Source of the DNA: Oligoflexia bacterium
GTDB taxonomy: Bacteria > Bdellovibrionota > Bacteriovoracia > Bacteriovoracales > Bacteriovoracaceae
Direction: 5' to 3'
DNA length: 64,000 bases
NCBI GenBank assembly: GCA_015231955.1
Contig: JADGAN010000016.1
Span: 1-64,000 of the forward strand
A program made the position numbers and the translations under genes. Shown here in pieces: positions 40,685-49,918 of this stretch. The notes beneath the pieces are model-generated. The model worked only from the letters and a program-made list of their open reading frames with translations. It had not been told where the DNA came from and did not search any database. Numbering within the stretch: position 1 is the first letter of the stretch; every line of letters starts with the position of its first letter.

Positions 40685-42279
40685 TAATGCCGTTAAGTTA
40701 AGAAAATTATTCCACTGTCAACCCCTTTGTTAAGAGAATATCACTAGAATCGTCGAAATACTTCCCATGGTTGGTCATGGGTTTGATTCCATAATGCTCT
40801 ATAAATGACTTTTGTTGAGGTCTAATTTGGTTTTTAAGCGCTTCAGTTCTTTGATTACCATTGGACCATCGCTTAACCGGTTGTTTGCTCATCCTTGGAA
40901 ATTTTCGAGCATATCTTACCCGGTATACTGTTTTTAGAACTTCGCAAACGATGTCTTTGGTGATTGTTTTAAGAGTTTCCATGTCACTGAACAACAGCTT
41001 CAGTAGATGTAATTTTGTTAATTCTATGGCCATTTTAACTGAGCAGCTCATATGCTTTTCTTTAATCTGATCGTTTGCTGTTTTAGCAAAACCATAGGAC
41101 ATCATACTCGTAATGGCCCATGCAAAAATTTCTTGTTTAATTCCATTAATTGACATGCTATGAAATTTTTCTATCTTCAAAATATTTTTTGCTCGGTTAA
41201 AAAGGGTCTCAATCATCCATCTTTTAAGGTACAGCTCCTTCAAATCTTCGCTGGAATATTTCATTGGTAGATTTGTTGCCAGCACGATATCACTACCTTC
41301 TTTGTCTTTACCAGCACAGATCAATCTCACTTCCAGATCGGCATGTTTTTTATCTCTATTTTTGAAGATAACCCAGGCATCCTTTTGTCCAGATCTTAAG
41401 AATATTCGAACTGGAGCATGGGAAACCGTACCGGCTTTAGCTCTTAATAGGTAAAACCGATTATCCTCAAACAAGATGAATATTTCATGCCCAGAAAACC
41501 CTCTGTCTCCTATGGTAAGAGAATTCTCGGGAATTTTATTGATATTGGCCTTAAGAATAGAGTGGTCATTGACTTCATAACTACTAATGGCCAGAAAGGG
41601 AATCGCTCCATTCATTAAGTTCATTCCCACTAAAACTTTTGCTTGGGGATAGTATGCTGAACGTCCATAGGTAGCATGAGTTTGAAATTTACTAGCAATT
41701 TCCTCACTATTAGGTAACGTAATAGTAGTCGTATCGATGGCATAAACCTTTAGTCCATTCCAAAGGGAAGTTTCCTGAAAATTTCTTTCAATCCTCGAGG
41801 CAAGATCGTGAGAAATACCCTCAAAAATTTCATAAGGAATTTGTTTCCTTCGCTGAGACAAAGCAGAGGAGGTTACAGAGGGGCGCTCTGCAGGTTCAGG
41901 GTGAAGCTCTTGAAAAAATTTCGAGATGATAATATCAAAGCCATTTTCTTTTGAGTCTCTTGTCAGCGACAAAACCAGAGCAACTACTATCTCCAGAGTA
42001 AGAATTCTTTTTCTGCTAAAGGCATTGAGGGAAAGTTTGTGGAGGTATTTTTGCTTAAGATTAGTAGTCAGTTCACAGATGGTATGATAAACTTCTATGG
42101 CACGCGGCGGTCATTTTTTACACTCCTGCTAAGGTTGAAAATTTGATCGCCGGTTCTTTTTTCTCCATGGAAAACGCGCTTAAAATCGAACCAACAACAT
42201 CAGTTTAGATCATTTTAATCTATTCTTCCATCATGTTTTCATTTGTATTTTTGATAATTTTCTTAACTTAACGGCATTA
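40685..42279. mobile_element. IS4-family insertion sequence, 1595 bp
   Basis: Perfect 26-bp terminal inverted repeats: taatgccgttaagttaagaa followed by aattat at 40685-40710, and its complement at 42254-42279. One transposase gene lies inside on the - strand. The flanks are gtgccagcttc and gaagctggcac, which rejoin into the exact palindrome seen elsewhere, so the element sits at the dyad centre. There is no flanking target duplication unless the terminal TA/TA belongs to the target. Confidence 0.92.
40707..42114 (-). CDS. IS4-family transposase, interrupted near its start
   Basis: The main frame, open from 42110 and with a TTG at 41972, encodes the DDE core: first aspartate in YAIDTTTITLP, second in TIGDRGFSGH, and the YREK signature Y-x2-R-x3-E-x6-K in YLKRWMIETLFNRAK. 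Upstream of the TTG the frame still looks genuine (NLKQKYLHKLSLNAFSRKR then ILTLEIVVALVLSL). It stops at a TGA that overlaps an ATG in the -1/+1 frame at 42114, which has an AGGAG site. A one-base frameshift within the first 14 codons is therefore likely; from the TTG the protein would be 421 aa. The stop lies inside the terminal repeat. Confidence 0.85.
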
Positions 42280-42298
42280 GAAGCTGGCACTCACATTC

Positions 42299-43546
42299 TC
42301 ACATTTTATTACTGATTGCATTGGTGAGTTCGATATTCATTTTTACGGGATCTGTAGGTGACATGAATCCGTGATATGGATCTACAAAAAAATCTTCTCC
42401 AAGCTTAAGATTTTTGACTTTTTCAAGGAGATGATCTTTCATCGCTTTCATGACTTTGGCGGCCAGAATCTTTTTTTGCTCAGGGTCTTGGGCCTGATCA
42501 ATAAATTTTTCTAGGTATATTCTCGGTTTGTAAATAAGGAGATGAGGATCTTCCGTTTGATATAAATCTTCATCTTTGGTTGGATTGATCTTTTGAGAGA
42601 AACTCCTCGCTCCATACTTGTCTTTATACTTTTCGGGAACTTGATATCCATCGTCTGTTAGTAAAGTATAAACATCGCGTTTGTCATTTTGGTAAAGGAC
42701 TGCCATGAAGTCGGCAAAAAACTCTGTATAAGGGCCGATAAACTTCCAGATATTCTCCTTGTGAATGGATTTTTGTTCGATAGATTTAATCAGATCTTTC
42801 TTTTTTTCTATCTCCTTTAACACTGATGCAAGTTCTTCCTCGAGACTCTTCTTCATGGAGGGATCATTTGAATTTTTAATATTATATAATAGCTCTTGCC
42901 AGTGCATGATTAGTTCATCAATGCCTTCTTTCTTCATTAAAGCTACAATTTTATAAAAGTCTTGGTTTTCTTCTGTCGTTGGGGGAACTATTTTGTAAAG
43001 CTCATCCACAATGTTAAGTTGAAAAAGATAGTGGGCATATTCATGGGTCAGTATAGAGGCGTAGTGTTTAGAATCAAAAAAGAGCAGTTCCTTTTTTTTC
43101 TCTGCCTCTTTCATTTTCTCATGAATTCCTTGAGGATCACAATTTGCTAATTGACCATCATTAAAGGGAAAAGGAGAGTAGGATAAGGACAAAGGCAAGT
43201 AAATAAGATTGCCATCGGGTGTAAAGGATGCATTCTTCCCAAATATTGAGTAGATTTCGAACTTGTTCTCCTGAGGGATTATGGCCCCATTACTTAAAAT
43301 GTCACATACTCCTTTAGTAACCTTTTCCAGATTTTCAGCTAAATACTTCTCTTCAAATTTATAAAGATCGAGCGCATATTTTCCTTTGTCATAATCACCT
43401 GATTCATTAAGCATAGAGGAGGTATTGGGATTGAAACTAATAATAGTATTCTTGTCGTTTGCATAGGAACCAGGGACGGTTGTGGTGGATAAGAGCAAAC
43501 ATAAAAAGATGGGGAACGAAAGTTGATGATAAATTCTCTTCTTCAT
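42299..43546 (-). CDS. Secreted HExxH zinc metalloprotease-like protein
   Basis: 415 aa. AAGGAG precedes the ATG; residues 1-30 are a signal peptide (ending GSYA). Zinc site HEYAH in ILTHEYAHYLFQLN, with a likely third ligand in TEFFADFMAVL about 110 residues later (gluzincin-like ExxxD). A long charged helical stretch (about 200-270) separates the two. It does not match a named family that I know. Its 3' end is next to palindrome copy C, now split by the insertion sequence. Confidence 0.75.
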   Translation of the reverse strand: MKKRIYHQLSFPIFLCLLLSTTTVPGSYANDKNTIISFNPNTSSMLNESGDYDKGKYALDLYKFEEKYLAENLEKVTKGVCDILSNGAIIPQENKFEIYSIFGKNASFTPDGNLIYLPLSLSYSPFPFNDGQLANCDPQGIHEKMKEAEKKKELLFFDSKHYASILTHEYAHYLFQLNIVDELYKIVPPTTEENQDFYKIVALMKKEGIDELIMHWQELLYNIKNSNDPSMKKSLEEELASVLKEIEKKKDLIKSIEQKSIHKENIWKFIGPYTEFFADFMAVLYQNDKRDVYTLLTDDGYQVPEKYKDKYGARSFSQKINPTKDEDLYQTEDPHLLIYKPRIYLEKFIDQAQDPEQKKILAAKVMKAMKDHLLEKVKNLKLGEDFFVDPYHGFMSPTDPVKMNIELTNAISNKM

Positions 43547-43768
43547 TAAATGATCTCCTTAATAAATAAAATAGTTTATAAAAAGTTATAAAGGAGTAAA
43601 TTTTATACTCAAATAATGAAACAGAGTGATGAAAAAAATTCGTTGACACATTTTCAGCGGATTATCTTAATCCTCTGATTTTTAAGGTGTGTAAAAAAAT
43701 TGGCACCAAAAATGATTTCACACACCAAAAGTGATCTTTGACAAAAAAATGAGACAGAAAGGACACTG

Positions 43769-43954
43769 TTACAAGGTCTGCATGAACGCCACTAAGTCAG
43801 CTTTCTCTTGTTGAGTGAGCTTGGTCTGTAAGACGATGTTGAAAAACTCCACACTATCCTCGATGGTTAACAGTCGTACATCGTGAAGAGAGGGAGGGGA
43901 ATCTTTGAGACCATGAAGCGGAAAGGTTTTAATGGGGTCATCAGTGGTCAGCTG
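43769..43954 (-). pseudogene. Relic of a di-haem cytochrome c peroxidase-family C-terminus
   Basis: 62 codons without a start read DDPIKTFPLHGLKDSPPSLH, DVRLLTIEDSVEFFNIVLQ and TKLTQQEKADLVAFMQTL then stop. This matches the (F/Y)KxPxLRGLxxxxPYxHDGxxxTLxEVVxFY...LTxxEkxDLVAFL end of MauG/CcpA-type proteins. The haem-binding CxxCH part is missing. Confidence 0.65.
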
Positions 43955-44074
43955 TCAACTAAGGTCTGTTTTTAGTTTAACAATAAAACCGAAGATGCTA
44001 AATTTAAAAATCAAAACCATGCAAGATCTCCCACTGTACTTTGGTTGAATACCTCTTGAACGAATCAGAGAAAT

Positions 44075-44100
44075 TTTCAATAAGAGCATTTCTTTTTCTT
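44075..44100. repeat. 26-bp exact direct repeat, right copy
   Basis: Identical to 33690-33715 over 26 bases and in the same orientation. It is followed after 8 bases by the dispersed element cgaaactacaagtgcatgtc, which has a relative at 2197-2223. Confidence 0.75.
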
Positions 44101-44138
44101 GACACACATGCGAAACTACAAGTGCATGTCACTAAAGC

Positions 44139-45167
44139 TCACTCACATTTTGAAACGAAGTGGTGCAGTTCTTCGGGAGTGGTATCAAACGAGGTCATCA
44201 GGCGCGCTATATTTTGCTCTTCATCCCAGGTCCAAAAGAAGAGTTCTTGCTTAAGGGTGTGAATCAGCGTTTTAGGCATTTGTACAAAGACCGCATTGGC
44301 CTCCACAGGGTAGATAATCTTGAGGTTTTGCCGGGTTTCAAGTTTTTGCTGGAGGAGCTTTGCCATTTTGTTGGCGTGAGCAGCGTTTTTTAACCAGAGC
44401 TCATCTTCGAAGAGTGCTAGAAATTGTGCTGAGATAAAGCGCATTTTAGAGGCAAGCTGCATACTTTGCTTGCGCATAAATTTTATCTCCTGGCCCAAGC
44501 TCTTGTTTAAAAAGACCACCGCCTCTCCATACATCATGCCGTTTTTGGTTCCACCAAAAGAGATCACATCAACATGCGTCTCCACTAACATTTTTTTGAG
44601 TGAAGTATTGGAGGCGGCCACACTATTGGCAATGCGAGCACCGTCGACGTGCAAGTAGAGGCCATGCTGGTGTGCCACCTCTGCAAGCGCTGCTATTTCA
44701 CCTGTGCTATAGAGGGTTCCAAGTTCACTGCTTTGACTGATGGAGATGGCACAAGGCCTAGAGTGGTGCTCGCTATCCATCGCGTGGAGGTGAGGAGTAA
44801 TTTGAGCAGGCAAAAGCTTTCCTTCCGGTGTAGCAATCGGCAAGAGCTTGATTCCCAGTTGCCATTCGGGAGCTCCACACTCATCGACGTTAATGTGGGC
44901 ACTCGCAGGACAGAGAACAGCACCAAAACGCTTGGTGCAAGCTCCGAGTGCGAGCACATTGGCACCTGTACCGTTAAACACAAAATAGGTTTGTACTTCA
45001 CTTTCAAAGATTTCACAAAAACGAGCAGTCGCTTTTGCTGTAAGCTCGTCGTAACCGTAGGCGCGCGCGTGTCCATGGTTTGCCTCTGTGAGCGCCTCCA
45101 AGATTTTTGGGTGAGTGGAGGCAAAATTATCGCTTGCCAGAGTTTGGCGATTTCGGCATGTAATCAT
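44139..45167 (-). CDS. ltaE: Low-specificity threonine aldolase
   Basis: 342 aa from the ATG at 45167, which has AGGAG upstream; the longer frame beyond it overlaps copA and is not coding. PLP enzyme that splits threonine or allo-threonine to glycine and acetaldehyde. Family features are [15 protein letters not shown] at the start, [23 protein letters not shown] and the PLP lysine in [15 protein letters not shown]. It is divergent from copA, with only 46 bases between the starts, and is the first normal gene to the right of the accessory region. Confidence 0.92.
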   Translation of the reverse strand: MITCRNRQTLASDNFASTHPKILEALTEANHGHARAYGYDELTAKATARFCEIFESEVQTYFVFNGTGANVLALGACTKRFGAVLCPASAHINVDECGAPEWQLGIKLLPIATPEGKLLPAQITPHLHAMDSEHHSRPCAISISQSSELGTLYSTGEIAALAEVAHQHGLYLHVDGARIANSVAASNTSLKKMLVETHVDVISFGGTKNGMMYGEAVVFLNKSLGQEIKFMRKQSMQLASKMRFISAQFLALFEDELWLKNAAHANKMAKLLQQKLETRQNLKIIYPVEANAVFVQMPKTLIHTLKQELFFWTWDEEQNIARLMTSFDTTPEELHHFVSKCE

Positions 45168-45213
45168 AAAGAGGACTCCTTCAATTATTAAAACCCTAGG
45201 ATGTTGTTCACCT

Positions 45214-47415
45214 ATGAAAATTATCAAAAAAAATCTAAAGATCAAAGGAATGAGTTGTGTGAATTGTGCACAGGCCATAGAGAAAGAGCTGTCGGCACTC
45301 GGTAGTGGAGTAAAGAGTGCCAAGGTCAACTTTGCAGTGGAGCAGCTGTATCTTGAGTTTGATGCTTTACAAATAAGTGAAGAGGTAGTGAAAGCGCGGA
45401 TTGCAAAACTTGGGTATAGTGTGGCCCCGCCAGAGTCCAAAGAGAGTGAGAGTCCACCGTCAAAAAGTTTGTTGTTAAAATTTTTATTCTCCTTTGTCGC
45501 CTCCATGGTGGTGATGCTGCTCATGTTTATTCCTATGCATGCTCTTCCTATGGAGGTGAACCACTCCTTGCAATTCATACTGATGCTAGTGGTTTTGTTG
45601 GTGAGTGGAGAGCTTTTTTTAAAAGGGATTTGGACTTTTTTGCGAAGTGGTCGCGCCAATATGAATACCCTGGTGGGAATGGGGGCCGTCACGGCCTTTG
45701 TTTATAGTAGTGTTTTATTTTTTCAAGATATGCATCATCAAACTTACTTTGAGACATCGGGATTTATTATCAGTTTTGTACTCTTAGGAAAATGGCTAGA
45801 GGAGAAGGCCAAGGGTAAGACCAAAGAGTCGCTAGAGTCGCTCTTTGCTTTAAAAAGTATGCGCGCCTCTCGAATAGTGAATAATGGAGATAATGGAAAG
45901 GGAGATGAAAGCGTAGATGTGGAGCAACTACAAGTAGGTGAACTGATTTTGGTTCGCTCCGGAGAAAAAATTGCAGTTGATGGAGAGGTGGTGTATGGAA
46001 GCGGACAAGTGGATGAGAGTATGCTGACAGGGGAGTGGTTGCCTGTGGAGAAAGCACCGGGGCAAATGGTGTTTGCGGGAACGCTTTGTATGAATGGTAG
46101 TTTACAGGTGAAGGTGCTAAAGGATGCCAAGAACAGTAGGCTACAAGCAATTATTGACTATGTGGTGCGTGTGCAATCGTATCGTGCGCCTATTGAGAAG
46201 TATGCAGATAAGGTTAGTGAATATTTTGTCCCCGTGGTGATGCTACTGGCACTTATGACCTTTTTGCTATGGATGCAACTGCAAGGAGAGGTGAAGCTGG
46301 CGCTCGATTTTGCCATCTCGCTCTTATTGATTGCCTGTCCTTGTGCTTTAGGGCTGGCAACGCCTATGGCGGTGCTGGTAGCGGTGACTGGTGCGGCCAA
46401 GAGAGGAGTGTTGGTACGAGGAGGTGAGAGCATTGAGAAGGCGGGAGCAGTTCAAGAGATCATTTTTGATAAAACCGGAACAATCACCGAGGGAAAACCG
46501 GTGGTGACCAAAGTGACTTGGCATAAGAAACTTGAAGAAGATCTGTTAAAGCAGGAACTTTGGTCCATGGTGGCCTCGGTAGAGCACCTCTCTTCGCATC
46601 CGATTGCTCACGCGATTGTAGAGCATGCCATAAAGAAGGAGGGTGCTGAACTCTTGCCTGTGAGTGAGTTTGAAAATAAAAATGGACTAGGCGTGGCCGG
46701 GGTGGTGAAGGGTAAAAGAGTGGCAATTGGCAGTGAGCGCTTCTTTAAGGAGGTTGTGGTTGCTAATGAGAGTAGCACCATTCACGCTTTTGTGGAGGAG
46801 CAGCTGCTGCTCTCCTTTTCCCTTGCTGACCCTATTAGACCTGGGGCGGGTGAGATGCTAGCAAGAGTTAGAGCACTTGGAATTGCACCTTTGCATCTGT
46901 TATCGGGAGACGCCAAGAGTACGACTGCAAAGGTGGCAAAGGAGCTTGCCTTTGAAGCGTATCAGGGACGGGTGCTGCCGGAGGAGAAGGCCCGCTATGT
47001 GGAGCGAATCAAAGAAGCGGGAACAGAAGCAGGGGGGGAGGCAAGAAAAGTGGCGATGATAGGGGATGGAATTAATGATGCCCCGGCATTGGCATTAGCT
47101 GACTTGTCGATTGCCATGGGGAGCGGCACTGATGTGGCGATGGAGGTGAGTGATGTGACGATTTTAGGAGGGAATTTAGCAAGGATTGATAACTTTTTTA
47201 GGCTCGCTCAAAGCACGATGAGAGTGGTAAAGCAAAACTTGTTTCTTTCATTTGCTTACAACGTGGTGATGATGCCGCTGGCGGCAGGAGTGCTTTACCC
47301 CAGCTATGCGATTAAGTTAACTCCGGTGATGGCATCACTAGCGATGGGCCTTAGTAGTATCTCAGTGGTGCTCAACAGCTTACGGCTTGCCAAGAGTAGA
47401 GAAGTATTGTACTAG
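45214..47415 (+). CDS. copA: Copper-exporting P1B-type ATPase
   Basis: 733 aa from the ATG at 45214. One N-terminal heavy-metal domain with GMSCVNC, eight membrane helices, the transmembrane metal site [10 protein letters not shown], the phosphorylated aspartate in [11 protein letters not shown], the HP motif in SSHPIAHAI, and the hinge [16 protein letters not shown]-terminal helices carry YN and MxxSS positions typical of Cu(I) transporters. It moves Cu(I) out of the cytoplasm, for detoxification or for loading the oxidase at 2.3-7.2 kb. Ribosome site weak. No copper regulator gene is adjacent. Confidence 0.95.
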   Translation: MKIIKKNLKIKGMSCVNCAQAIEKELSALGSGVKSAKVNFAVEQLYLEFDALQISEEVVKARIAKLGYSVAPPESKESESPPSKSLLLKFLFSFVASMVVMLLMFIPMHALPMEVNHSLQFILMLVVLLVSGELFLKGIWTFLRSGRANMNTLVGMGAVTAFVYSSVLFFQDMHHQTYFETSGFIISFVLLGKWLEEKAKGKTKESLESLFALKSMRASRIVNNGDNGKGDESVDVEQLQVGELILVRSGEKIAVDGEVVYGSGQVDESMLTGEWLPVEKAPGQMVFAGTLCMNGSLQVKVLKDAKNSRLQAIIDYVVRVQSYRAPIEKYADKVSEYFVPVVMLLALMTFLLWMQLQGEVKLALDFAISLLLIACPCALGLATPMAVLVAVTGAAKRGVLVRGGESIEKAGAVQEIIFDKTGTITEGKPVVTKVTWHKKLEEDLLKQELWSMVASVEHLSSHPIAHAIVEHAIKKEGAELLPVSEFENKNGLGVAGVVKGKRVAIGSERFFKEVVVANESSTIHAFVEEQLLLSFSLADPIRPGAGEMLARVRALGIAPLHLLSGDAKSTTAKVAKELAFEAYQGRVLPEEKARYVERIKEAGTEAGGEARKVAMIGDGINDAPALALADLSIAMGSGTDVAMEVSDVTILGGNLARIDNFFRLAQSTMRVVKQNLFLSFAYNVVMMPLAAGVLYPSYAIKLTPVMASLAMGLSSISVVLNSLRLAKSREVLY

Positions 47416-47453
47416 ATGGCCATTCTAAAAAAAATTTACAAAGGATTGTAAAA

Positions 47454-48635
47454 ATGAGGAAGGATACAAAATCTAGTTTTACTCTGTTTCTTTTTCTGTT
47501 TTTTTTGATGACGGTAGTGCTGAATTTTGTTTCTGTTGCATTTGCTGAAGAGACCACCCCTGAAATTGTTGACTCGACCCTTGATCCTGTTGACAGTGGA
47601 GCTGGTGATGATGATGATGGTGGCGTGAGCAATTCCGACGAAGATGATCGGGATAGTAGCGATGGCGCCCCCTCCCCAAAACTTCCCTCCTCGTATAAGG
47701 CCTTGCTGGAGTATGTTTTACCTGCTCCTTTGCAGCATCAAGGGAGCAATGATAACTACGACTACGTTAATGCTGGAAGTTGTTTCTTTATGGCCGCTAC
47801 TGGTGCCATGGAGATTTTGATGAACATGGATGTGGCCCCTGAAAATCGCCAAAGTGATGGCCTAAGTGATCTCTCGGAGCGATGGCTTATGACAGTGCCA
47901 GAAGTGGCCAGCAGAGGCAATTTTATTGTGAATCGTATTTTAACTTTTAACGATTATGCTGGGGGAGTTCTGAATAAAGATTATCGTTATACAAAGGGAG
48001 GATATAACGAATACAACTATAGTGTCCGTCACAATTGGGTGAATGAGTTGCCCGGTGATTGGGAGAAAAAGATTTTAGTAAAGACTCCTAAGATTGAGAC
48101 CAAAGTAATCTTTATGGCCGCTGCGCCAGGTGCTAAAAACAAAGTAGGAGTGATGAGTGATCGAACCATCGAGAAGGTAAAGCAGCACTTAGTAGAAAAG
48201 CAAGGACCAGTGCAAGTGGTGTATAATGAGTCTGGTGTTTGGCACTCAGTTTTGATTGTTGGTTATGATGACAACGACACGATGGATGGAGAAGTTAAGG
48301 AGTGCCCCTTTACCAAGAAAACAATTCGCTCACTAGGGTTTTTCCATCGCTGGAAAGCAAAACGTGCAATGGCGAGGGGAGGTGGCTGCGAGGAGAAAGG
48401 GGTTTTTTATGTTAGGGAGTCTGAATATCATGAGAATGATCCCTTCTATCAAAAATTGGATAAAGTTTACGATTATGACTTACAAAGAGAGGGGGAAGAG
48501 GCACCATATGCTGCGCCGTTCGTTAAGCGTGAGTATGAGTGGCTCAAATACCTTGGTAATCATGCTGTGGGAATTTCGCGAGTAGATGTAGACAAGGCGC
48601 GCTTTCCTCCGAAAAAAAACACCCCTACACCATAA
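47454..48635 (+). CDS. Secreted papain-like cysteine protease with acidic linker
   Basis: 393 aa. Residues 1-31 are a signal peptide (ending VAFA). A disordered Asp/Ser/Gly-rich linker (about 35-75) precedes a C1-like fold: LQHQGSN...VNAGSCFFMAATGAMEIL gives the oxyanion glutamine and likely catalytic cysteine, and VWHSVLIVGYDDND the histidine. The asparagine position is unclear (EKGVFYVRES region), so the match to papain is less complete than for the 20.5 kb gene. Substrate unknown. It sits between copA and the thiolase gene. Confidence 0.7.
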   Translation: MRKDTKSSFTLFLFLFFLMTVVLNFVSVAFAEETTPEIVDSTLDPVDSGAGDDDDGGVSNSDEDDRDSSDGAPSPKLPSSYKALLEYVLPAPLQHQGSNDNYDYVNAGSCFFMAATGAMEILMNMDVAPENRQSDGLSDLSERWLMTVPEVASRGNFIVNRILTFNDYAGGVLNKDYRYTKGGYNEYNYSVRHNWVNELPGDWEKKILVKTPKIETKVIFMAAAPGAKNKVGVMSDRTIEKVKQHLVEKQGPVQVVYNESGVWHSVLIVGYDDNDTMDGEVKECPFTKKTIRSLGFFHRWKAKRAMARGGGCEEKGVFYVRESEYHENDPFYQKLDKVYDYDLQREGEEAPYAAPFVKREYEWLKYLGNHAVGISRVDVDKARFPPKKNTPTP

Positions 48636-48723
48636 CTTTTTGTGGTGAATATTTCAATTACACCTCTTTTCTGATATCTAAATTTAAACATCACCAAATT
48701 CACAATTTAACAAAGGATGAACA

Positions 48724-49884
48724 ATGGCGGTTTATATCCTCTCTGGAAGTAGAACTCCTATCGGTAGTTTTATGGGTAAACTTGCAACCCTCTCCGCGCC
48801 CGAGCTTGCAGCAACGGCAATCAAGTCGGCACTAGCAAAAGCGGAGATGGCGTCGGACAAAGTGGAAGAGGTCTTTATGGGAGAAGTGCTGACTGCAGGG
48901 GTAGGTCAAGCACCGGCCAGGCAAGCAGCAATCTACGCAAAAATTCCTTCCCACGTTCCCGCAACCACGATTAACAAAGTTTGTGGCTCAGGCCTTAAGA
49001 GTATCATCATGGGTGCGCAAACCATCTACCATGGTGATGCTAGTGTGGTGGTCTCTGGGGGAATGGAGAACATGTCGCTTGCTCCACACTTTATTCCAGG
49101 GTCGCGCCTGGGCCTTAAGTTTGGTGGCGTAGAGATAAAGGATACCATGCAATGGGATGGACTTTGGGATGTGTATAGCAATCGTACCATGGGGGAGTGT
49201 GCTGAAGAGTGTGTACGCAAACTCTCGCTTACAAGAGAAGAGCAAGATCAATTTGCCATCAGCTCTTTTAAGCGTGCGCAAGAGGCGAGTAGGAATGGAA
49301 CTTTTAAAAATGAGATTGCAGAGGTCACCATTAGCGACAAGAAGGGAGTTCAAGTTATTGCAGAGGATGAGGGGCCCTTTAAGGCAAACTTTGAAAAAAT
49401 TCCTGCACTAAAACCAGTCTTTGAAAAAAATGGTACGATCACCGCCGCAAACGCCTCCACTATCAATGATGGAGCAGCAGCACTCGTGCTTGCGGGCGAA
49501 AATTACCAGGCACAAGCAAAATTCAAAATAGTCAATTTTGCCTCTCATGCCGAGGATCCTACTTGGTTTACACTGGCACCAGTGGGAGCAATTAAGAAGT
49601 GTTTACAACGGGCAAACCTCTCTTTAGGGGATATTGGGGTCTTTGAAATTAATGAGGCCTTTGCCTGTGTCGCTTTGGCGGCAATGAAGGAGTTAAAGCT
49701 TAGTCACGATAACGTCAATGTGTATGGAGGTGCGATTGCACTAGGACACCCCATTGGCTGTTCGGGATCAAGAATTGTGGTGACACTGATGAATGCAATG
49801 GAAAGAAGAAATGTTCGCTATGGAATGGCCGCGATTTGTATTGGTGGTGGTGAGGCCTTGGCGATGGTTATAGAAAAGTTATAA
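48724..49884 (+). CDS. atoB: Acetyl-CoA acetyltransferase (thiolase)
   Basis: 386 aa. Interconverts acetoacetyl-CoA plus CoA with two acetyl-CoA. The acylated cysteine is in NKVCGSGLKSI, the histidine and second-site motif in NEAFACVALAAM and GGAIALGHPIGCSGSRI, and the last cysteine in AICIGGGEA. The AAAGGATG region upstream supports the start. It is followed after 34 bases by a CoA-transferase pair, so the three genes probably form an acetoacetate-using operon. Confidence 0.95.
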   Translation: MAVYILSGSRTPIGSFMGKLATLSAPELAATAIKSALAKAEMASDKVEEVFMGEVLTAGVGQAPARQAAIYAKIPSHVPATTINKVCGSGLKSIIMGAQTIYHGDASVVVSGGMENMSLAPHFIPGSRLGLKFGGVEIKDTMQWDGLWDVYSNRTMGECAEECVRKLSLTREEQDQFAISSFKRAQEASRNGTFKNEIAEVTISDKKGVQVIAEDEGPFKANFEKIPALKPVFEKNGTITAANASTINDGAAALVLAGENYQAQAKFKIVNFASHAEDPTWFTLAPVGAIKKCLQRANLSLGDIGVFEINEAFACVALAAMKELKLSHDNVNVYGGAIALGHPIGCSGSRIVVTLMNAMERRNVRYGMAAICIGGGEALAMVIEKL

Positions 49885-49918
49885 GATTTATAAAAGTAAA
49901 AAGTTACAGGAGTTACTA

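Larger units (their letters stand above)
43547..44138. other. Gap with relic and repeats, no intact gene
   Basis: Apart from the cytochrome relic, it holds a loose inverted repeat (ggtgtgt...acacacc, about 43687-43727), the right 26-bp repeat copy (44075-44100) and the dispersed element at 44109-44133. Confidence 0.5.

Noticed and set aside
44649-45191. 180-codon open frame opposite threonine aldolase
   Set aside because: It lies wholly antisense to the well-supported ltaE gene, has no ribosome site and no recognisable protein features.
45168-45692. N-terminal extension of threonine aldolase by 175 codons
   Set aside because: It overlaps the start of copA on the other strand; the ATG at 45167 with AGGAG gives the normal family length.
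48640-48666. Hairpin after the papain-like gene
   Set aside because: ggtg...cacc gives a short interrupted stem and a weak T-run, not enough for a terminator call.
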